Source: Pseudofulvimonas gallinarii
Lineage (GTDB): Bacteria; Pseudomonadota; Gammaproteobacteria; Xanthomonadales; UBA2363
DNA length: 64,000 nucleotides
Direction: 5' to 3'
Assembly (NCBI RefSeq): GCF_004343305.1
Contig: NZ_SMAF01000006.1
Span: forward strand, 62,001 to 126,000
Of the stretch, positions 59,352-64,000 are shown piece by piece. The translations under genes were made by a program, and so were the position numbers. The notes beneath the pieces are model-generated. The model had not been told where the DNA came from. It saw only the letters and a program-made list of their open reading frames with translations, and did not search any database. The number at the start of each line of letters is the position of its first letter. Position 1 is the first letter of the stretch.

Positions 59352-60659
59352 TCAGTCCAGCGGAATGCGCCGCAGTGCCCGCACCTCGTCGAGACTGACC
59401 GGCGGTGCGCCGTTGCCCCAGGCGGCGCGGATGTACGACACCACGGCGGCGATCTCGTCGTCGGCAAGGCGACCGACATACGGCGGCATCGAATACGGTC
59501 GCGGGTTGCCCTCCGTCGTCGGTGCCGCGCCGCCGAACAGCACCAGGCGCACGCTGTTGACGGCGCTGGCACTGGCAACCAGCGGATTGCCGGCCAGCGG
59601 CGGATAATCCAGGCCGCGACCGCGGCCGTCGTCACCATGGCATTGCGCGCAATGGTTCTGGTAGATCAGCAGGCCGTTCGCCGAGGCCGGGCCCGTCGTC
59701 ACCAGATCGCCGCGGTTGCGCGCGCGTGCCCGCCGCGACAGCGACGGCTCGATGGTCTTGATGTAGGTGGCGATCGCCAGTGCGTCACCTTCGTCCAGGT
59801 ATTGCAGACTGGTGTAGATGACCTCGGCCATCGAGCCGTAGGCGGAGCCGTGCCGCGACACGCCGCTGCGCAGGTAATCGGCAAGTTCGGCCGTGTCCCA
59901 GCGTTCCAGGCTGATCCGGTCCAGCGGCGGCGCGTACCAGCCCAGCCCGGTGATGTGGCCGCCGGCCATGTACTGCTCCACCGGCAGCGACTGCATGGCG
60001 CCGCGTCCGCTGTGGCACATGTCGCAGTGGCCGAGTCCGTCCACGAGGTAGCGGCCGCGGTTCCATTGCGCCGGTTTCGACGGATCGTCGGCCTGCGTCC
60101 GCGGCCGATGGAACAGCATGCGCCAGGCAAGGACGGCGCCATGGCGCCAGCTGGCCGGGAAGGTGAGGACGTTCTCGGGCGCTGCCGCCTTCACCGGTGG
60201 CAGCGTGCCCAGGAAGGCGAACAGCGCGTCGAGGTCGTGATCGGTCAGGTGCGCGAAATTCGCGAACGGGAAGACCGGATAGAGTGGACCGGTGCGGCTG
60301 ACACCATGGCGCATGGCGTGGCGGAATTCCTCCAGCGTCCAGTCACCCAGTCCGGTCTCCGGATCGGGCGTGAGGTTGCCGGCATGGATGCTGCCGTACT
60401 CGGACTGGAAAACGCGGCCGCCCGAGTAGGGCGTGCCGCCGCGCGTGGTGTGGCAGGTCACGCAGTTGCCGATGCGGGCCAGATAGGCGCCGTGTTCGAC
60501 CTGGGCGTCGTCGAGTGCCGCCGGACGGCTGCCTTCCTCCGGCACCTTGAAGGGGGCGAAGCCACCCTGGGCGCGGAACATCAGCACGCCCACCAGCAGG
60601 ATCGCCAGCAAGGGCAGCAGCAGGGCAAGCCGGCCCCAGCGGATGCCACGGCGGTTCAT
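59352..60659 (-). CDS. Membrane-anchored triheme cytochrome c (alcohol-dehydrogenase cytochrome-subunit type)
   Basis: A 435-residue protein with one N-terminal hydrophobic helix (LALLLPLLAILLVGVLMF) that could be a signal anchor. It carries three CxxCH heme sites: CVTCH, CDMCH and CAQCH, each in a separate cytochrome c domain with its own downstream methionine region. The spacing and phrases such as GNLTPDPETGLGDWTLEEFRHAMRHGV and GRYLVDGLGHCDMCH match the triheme subunits of membrane alcohol, gluconate or aldehyde dehydrogenases. No dehydrogenase gene is adjacent, so the electron donor is unknown. It overlaps the upstream cytochrome gene by 4 bp (ATGA). Confidence 0.88.
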   Translation of the reverse strand: MNRRGIRWGRLALLLPLLAILLVGVLMFRAQGGFAPFKVPEEGSRPAALDDAQVEHGAYLARIGNCVTCHTTRGGTPYSGGRVFQSEYGSIHAGNLTPDPETGLGDWTLEEFRHAMRHGVSRTGPLYPVFPFANFAHLTDHDLDALFAFLGTLPPVKAAAPENVLTFPASWRHGAVLAWRMLFHRPRTQADDPSKPAQWNRGRYLVDGLGHCDMCHSGRGAMQSLPVEQYMAGGHITGLGWYAPPLDRISLERWDTAELADYLRSGVSRHGSAYGSMAEVIYTSLQYLDEGDALAIATYIKTIEPSLSRRARARNRGDLVTTGPASANGLLIYQNHCAQCHGDDGRGRGLDYPPLAGNPLVASASAVNSVRLVLFGGAAPTTEGNPRPYSMPPYVGRLADDEIAAVVSYIRAAWGNGAPPVSLDEVRALRRIPLD

Positions 60660-61468
60660 GGCGACGCCTCCGTCGTGACAGCGGGGTCGTGCGCGGCGGT
60701 CAGCGATCCACAGGGCATGGGCGGCTCCACGGAGCCGGCCGGCAGTGGCCGCTCGCCGGGTGCGGCCGACTGTCCCGCCAGCCAGGTGGACACCAGCCGG
60801 ATATCGACCGGATCGATGCGCCGGGCGATGTCCGCCATGCAGTCGGGCGCCTTGCTGCTGCGCGCGCCGGTGATCCAGCCGCCGAGCTGCGCGATCAGGT
60901 AGTCGGTGGGCAGCCCGACCAGTGCGGGAATGCCCGGCTCGACGCCGGTGAGGCGATCGCCATGGCAGGCCGCGCAGGCCGGCAGTCCGCGCTCGGGGTC
61001 GCCGGAATACACCAGCGTTTCGGCGCGCGCGCGTGCGGCCGCATCGAGGGCGGTGGATTCCACGCGCTGCGTATGCGCCGGCTGCGCGGCGTACCAGTGC
61101 GCGATCTCGCCCAGCCAGCCGTCATCCATGTACTGCATCAGGTACACCATGCGCGGATACAGGCGGCGGCCGTCGCGGAAGGCCTGCATCTGGGCCAGCA
61201 GGTAACCAGCGGGTTTGCCGGCCAGGTGCGGGAAGTATTCACCGCCTTCCGTGGCGCCCTCGCCGTGCTCGCCATGGCAGATGGCGCAGGCGGCCAGCTG
61301 CTCGCGCAGGTCGGGGACAGGCACGGCGGCCGGCTGGGCATCGGCCGCGGGGATTTCGATGGCGTCAGTCCCGGATGCGGTCGCGCCCACCTGCGCAGAT
61401 GCGGGTGCGGCGAGCATCAAAAGGATCAGAACCGGCAGGCGATGCAGGAAGGATGGGGAGGTAGGCAT
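60656..61468 (-). CDS. Periplasmic diheme cytochrome c (c4-like)
   Basis: A 270-residue product with a signal peptide (LPVLILLMLAAPASAQ) and two cytochrome c domains marked by CAICH and CAACH. Phrases such as FPHLAGKPAGYLLAQMQAFRDGRR and IPALVGLPTDYLIAQLGGW are typical of cytochrome c4/class I diheme proteins that shuttle electrons in the periplasm. It is translationally coupled to the triheme cytochrome gene downstream, and the two probably form one electron-transfer chain toward a terminal oxidase. Confidence 0.9.
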   Translation of the reverse strand: MPTSPSFLHRLPVLILLMLAAPASAQVGATASGTDAIEIPAADAQPAAVPVPDLREQLAACAICHGEHGEGATEGGEYFPHLAGKPAGYLLAQMQAFRDGRRLYPRMVYLMQYMDDGWLGEIAHWYAAQPAHTQRVESTALDAAARARAETLVYSGDPERGLPACAACHGDRLTGVEPGIPALVGLPTDYLIAQLGGWITGARSSKAPDCMADIARRIDPVDIRLVSTWLAGQSAAPGERPLPAGSVEPPMPCGSLTAAHDPAVTTEASP

Positions 61469-61873
61469 GTCGATGGCGATTATGCGCCCAACGTCGGTAC
61501 CGGTTCCAACCGGTTCGGCCGCTTAGCGTCCCGTCCCCCTGACTGGAACGGGATGCGGTCGCAGCGGACGGCACGATCGGGAAAACAGGACGTTGCCCGC
61601 GCCGTCTGTCCGCGGAGGGCAGGTCAGTGTGACAGTCGTCCAGTCCGCCGACGCCCGGGCTTGCGTGCGGCGGACGGGTATGGCCATCGAGAGCCAGGCA
61701 TGACGGACGGTGGCGACCGGGTTCACGATTCGCGCGCAGGCGTGACGCCTGGCTCCGGCCCCGCCAGGCACGCCATGCCGGAGACCGCGCCTGCCGTTGC
61801 GGGAAAAGCGTACTCGCAGTGAAGTTGGAAAAGGCGCCGCGGCCGACCATCGCGCGTGCGGTGGCATACTTGC
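61469..61873. other. Intergenic region between the cytochrome operon and the second TPR regulator
   Basis: About 405 bp between divergent genes, expected to hold both promoters. I see no convincing -35/-10 pair, no hairpin with a T-run and no supported gene. CCGGTTC occurs twice, three bases apart, near 61501. Confidence 0.5.
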
Positions 61874-64000
61874 GTGACGTTTCTCCAGCCCGCCACGCCA
61901 GTGCATCCGCGTCCCGACCGCTACAGTTTCGATGCGTTCCAGCTCGATGTCCGGGCCCGGCAACTGCTTCATGGCGGCGACCCCGTGCCTGTGCAGGGTC
62001 TCGTTTTCGATCTGCTGCTGTACCTGGCCAGCCATCCGGGCGAAACGCTTTCCAAGGAGCGCCTCCTCGCGGAGGTCTGGGGCAACCGGCATCTCACGGA
62101 CGCGACGATCGCCCAGGCCGTCCGCAAGGCGCGCGCCGCGCTCGGCGACGATGGCCGCACCCAGATGTATATCCGCACTGTCCACGGCCGCGGCATCCGG
62201 TTCGAGGCCGACGTCACGTCAGGCGATGCAGCCGCCCCGCCACCCGCCGCGGCGTCCACGCCCGGCTTGCCGGTCGCGGCCGCTGGCCCCGGGCCTGCGT
62301 CCGGCTGGCGCGTCGTTGCCATCCTGTTGCTCCTCACAGGCGCCTGGGGGCTGTGGCTGGCATTCCCTGGGCCCGGCGTCCGGGAGGCACCTGCCATCGC
62401 CGCTGAACCGCTTCCGGCAGCGACGCGGATTGCCGTGTTCCCGTTTGAAAACGCAACCGGCGAAGTCGATTACGACTGGTTGCGTCACGGCCTGCCCGCC
62501 GCCGCGCGCGACCTGCTGGCCTTGGCCGAAGGCGTCGAAGCGCTTGGCCCGCGGGAACTGGAGGACGTCCCGGAAGGTGATCTCGACCACCGCAGCGCAT
62601 ACGTCGGCGCGCGCTTCGGTCTGACCGCGACGGTGGCAAGAAAAGAGGGCAGGTTCGCTGTCGCCTGGCTTCTGGTCCGCGATGACGGTGGCCGCCACCA
62701 GGGCCAATTCACCACCGCAGAGGCGACACTGATCGCACGGGAGCTGGTGCGACAGGTCCTGGCCTCGGCGCGTGGCGTCGCTCCGGTGATGGTGTCGGAC
62801 GCAATCGATGCCGGTGACCCGCTGGCACTGGAACTTTATTCGCGCGGCATGGAGGCCGCGATGCGCAACGAGCGCGCCCAGGCGGTCAAGCTGCTCGAGG
62901 CGGCCCTGGCGCGGGCACCGGGTTCGACGCAGTTGAAAGTGGCGGTGGCTCAGGTTGCGTTCGATCCGGCGAATGTCCAGGGTTCCATCCAGCGCCTTCG
63001 CGAAGTGATGGACGGCCTTCCGGCTGACGCGTCGCTGGCCCGCGCGACGCTCCGCTTCGAGGTCGGGAAGCTGCTCTGGTTCGTGGGCGAGATGGAGCAG
63101 GCGGAAGGGCTCCTGCGCGACGCACTGGATGACCCCGGCATCGACAGGCTGCTGCGCGCACGCGTTCTCAACAGCCTGGCCATGGTCGAACAGTCCCTGT
63201 TGCGGTTCGATGTGGCCTGGGAGCATGCGCGCGCGGCGGAATCGCTGCTGCGGCAACTCGACAGTCCCTACTTCCTGGCGATGGCGCTGACCAACCTGGG
63301 TTACCTGGCCGAAGACATGGGGCGTCTGGCCGAGGCGCAGCAGTATCACGAGGAGGCGCTTGGAATCCGTGAACGGTCCGGTTTCCCCACCCTCGTGGCG
63401 GCTTCCCGTTACGGGCTCGGCAGGGTATTGCGGCGAAGTGGCCGGTTCGAAGAGGCCGAGGAACTGGTGCGCATGGCCCTGGACACCGCGATCGCGCACG
63501 ACGTTCGGCACGACGTCTTCGACAACTGCGAGGAGCTGGCTGAAATCGCGATGCGCCTGGAGAAGTACGAGGATGCCGCCACATGGCTGGAGCAGGCGCG
63601 GGCGGTCGCGGAAAGCAATGACGACGCGCTCGGCCTGGTCTGGGTCCGGCAACTGCAGGGACGGCTGTCCCTGCGCAGTGGCTCGGTGACCGCGGCCACG
63701 GTAGCCGGGCATGAAGGCGTGGTGCGCGACCTTGAGGCGGTCGGCGAGCGCCAGGACGCACAACTGGCGCGTCTGGAGCTGGCGCAGATGCACCTGGCTC
63801 TTGGGCGGCCCGACGCCGCCTACGGCCTGCTACGGCGGGTCGCCGACGATCTCGATGCTGCGGGGATATCCGGCGTCGCCCTTGGCCACGAGGTTGTCAA
63901 TGCGCAGTGGCTTGCAGCTCGCGGAGAACGCACCGGGGCCCTGTCGGCGTTGCTGGAAACCATCCGGCACGCCCGCGCCAGCGGGGCATGGGACATCGAA
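61874..64000 (+). CDS. Second CadC-like winged-helix/TPR transmembrane regulator (runs off the right edge)
   Basis: The 709 visible codons are open to the last base. The N-terminus is an OmpR-type winged helix (YSFDAFQLDVRARQLLHGG, LVFDLLLYLASHPGETLSKERLLAEVWG, ATIAQAVRKARAALGD, YIRTVHGRGIRFEAD) with no receiver. A membrane helix near residues 145-165 (VVAILLLLTGAWGLWLAF) follows, then an AMP-binding-independent sensor segment (TRIAVFPFENATG) and TPRs. The design matches the regulator at 50.1-53.1 kb, although the sequences differ clearly. GTG at 61874 is taken as the start; GTG at 61901 is as plausible. It is divergent from the cytochrome genes. Confidence 0.82.
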   Translation, partial: MTFLQPATPVHPRPDRYSFDAFQLDVRARQLLHGGDPVPVQGLVFDLLLYLASHPGETLSKERLLAEVWGNRHLTDATIAQAVRKARAALGDDGRTQMYIRTVHGRGIRFEADVTSGDAAAPPPAAASTPGLPVAAAGPGPASGWRVVAILLLLTGAWGLWLAFPGPGVREAPAIAAEPLPAATRIAVFPFENATGEVDYDWLRHGLPAAARDLLALAEGVEALGPRELEDVPEGDLDHRSAYVGARFGLTATVARKEGRFAVAWLLVRDDGGRHQGQFTTAEATLIARELVRQVLASARGVAPVMVSDAIDAGDPLALELYSRGMEAAMRNERAQAVKLLEAALARAPGSTQLKVAVAQVAFDPANVQGSIQRLREVMDGLPADASLARATLRFEVGKLLWFVGEMEQAEGLLRDALDDPGIDRLLRARVLNSLAMVEQSLLRFDVAWEHARAAESLLRQLDSPYFLAMALTNLGYLAEDMGRLAEAQQYHEEALGIRERSGFPTLVAASRYGLGRVLRRSGRFEEAEELVRMALDTAIAHDVRHDVFDNCEELAEIAMRLEKYEDAATWLEQARAVAESNDDALGLVWVRQLQGRLSLRSGSVTAATVAGHEGVVRDLEAVGERQDAQLARLELAQMHLALGRPDAAYGLLRRVADDLDAAGISGVALGHEVVNAQWLAARGERTGALSALLETIRHARASGAWDIE

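Overview
The window looks like a stretch of chromosome from a GC-rich gammaproteobacterium of the order Lysobacterales (Xanthomonadales), probably outside Xanthomonas itself. The strongest taxonomic sign is the arginine cluster at 41.2-48.9 kb. It has an N-acetylornithine carbamoyltransferase in place of an ordinary OTCase, a kinase-acetyltransferase fusion (NAGS/K), an acetylcitrulline deacetylase-like argE, and a GNAT gene set between argB and argC, the arrangement I know from xanthomonads. I found no rRNA, tRNA, insertion sequence, prophage, integrase or CRISPR array. Apart from two truncated edge genes, the genes look intact.

Layout. 1-5.4 kb: start of an FG-GAP surface protein, glnA with a sigma-54/NtrC control region, a GT-C-like membrane protein ending in a (Val-Pro)10 hexanucleotide repeat and overlapping uppP, and a PEBP-family protein. 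5.4-10.6 kb: TPR protein with an eroded sulfotransferase domain, fadI-type thiolase, e(P4)-type phosphatase lipoprotein, pyrF. 10.9-15.9 kb: topA, tsaC, a YqhA-family protein and an adenylate-forming ligase in one tight run. 16-24 kb: dnaG standing alone, a secreted protein of unknown function, msrB, a CoA-transferase, and a serine hydrolase with a membrane tail. 24.5-34 kb: TonB-dependent receptor, amn, a barrel-OmpA-Ig protein, a lipoprotein, a phasin, queD. 34-41 kb: a signalling block of REC-GGDEF, CheB, CheR, a large hybrid histidine kinase, and a separate OmpR-type regulator. 41.2-49 kb: the arginine operon, preceded by what looks like an arginine leader peptide and attenuator. 49-59.3 kb: a YihY-family membrane protein, a CadC-like TPR regulator, three adjacent secreted beta-rich proteins and a small membrane protein. 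59.3-64 kb: a two-gene cytochrome c operon and the start of a second CadC-like TPR regulator.

Most promising leads. (1) A nine-residue tag, D-x-I-F-x-x-(G/D)-aromatic or aliphatic-(D/E), ends three neighbouring secreted proteins of unrelated fold. The same tag lies directly after the signal peptide of a fourth secreted protein elsewhere in the window. It may be an undescribed surface-sorting or attachment signal. (2) A 16-residue, arginine-containing leader ORF followed by a textbook terminator sits directly upstream of the arg operon, suggesting arginine attenuation. (3) Ten tandem heptanucleotide repeats end just before the ribosome binding site of one tagged protein, a possible length-variable expression switch. 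(4) CheR and CheB are encoded with a hybrid kinase but without chemoreceptor, CheA or CheW. The kinase's long Glu/Gln-rich coiled coil is a plausible methylation substrate.

Gene identities rest on reading motifs and overall resemblance. No database search was run. Promoter and operator calls are consensus matches only.
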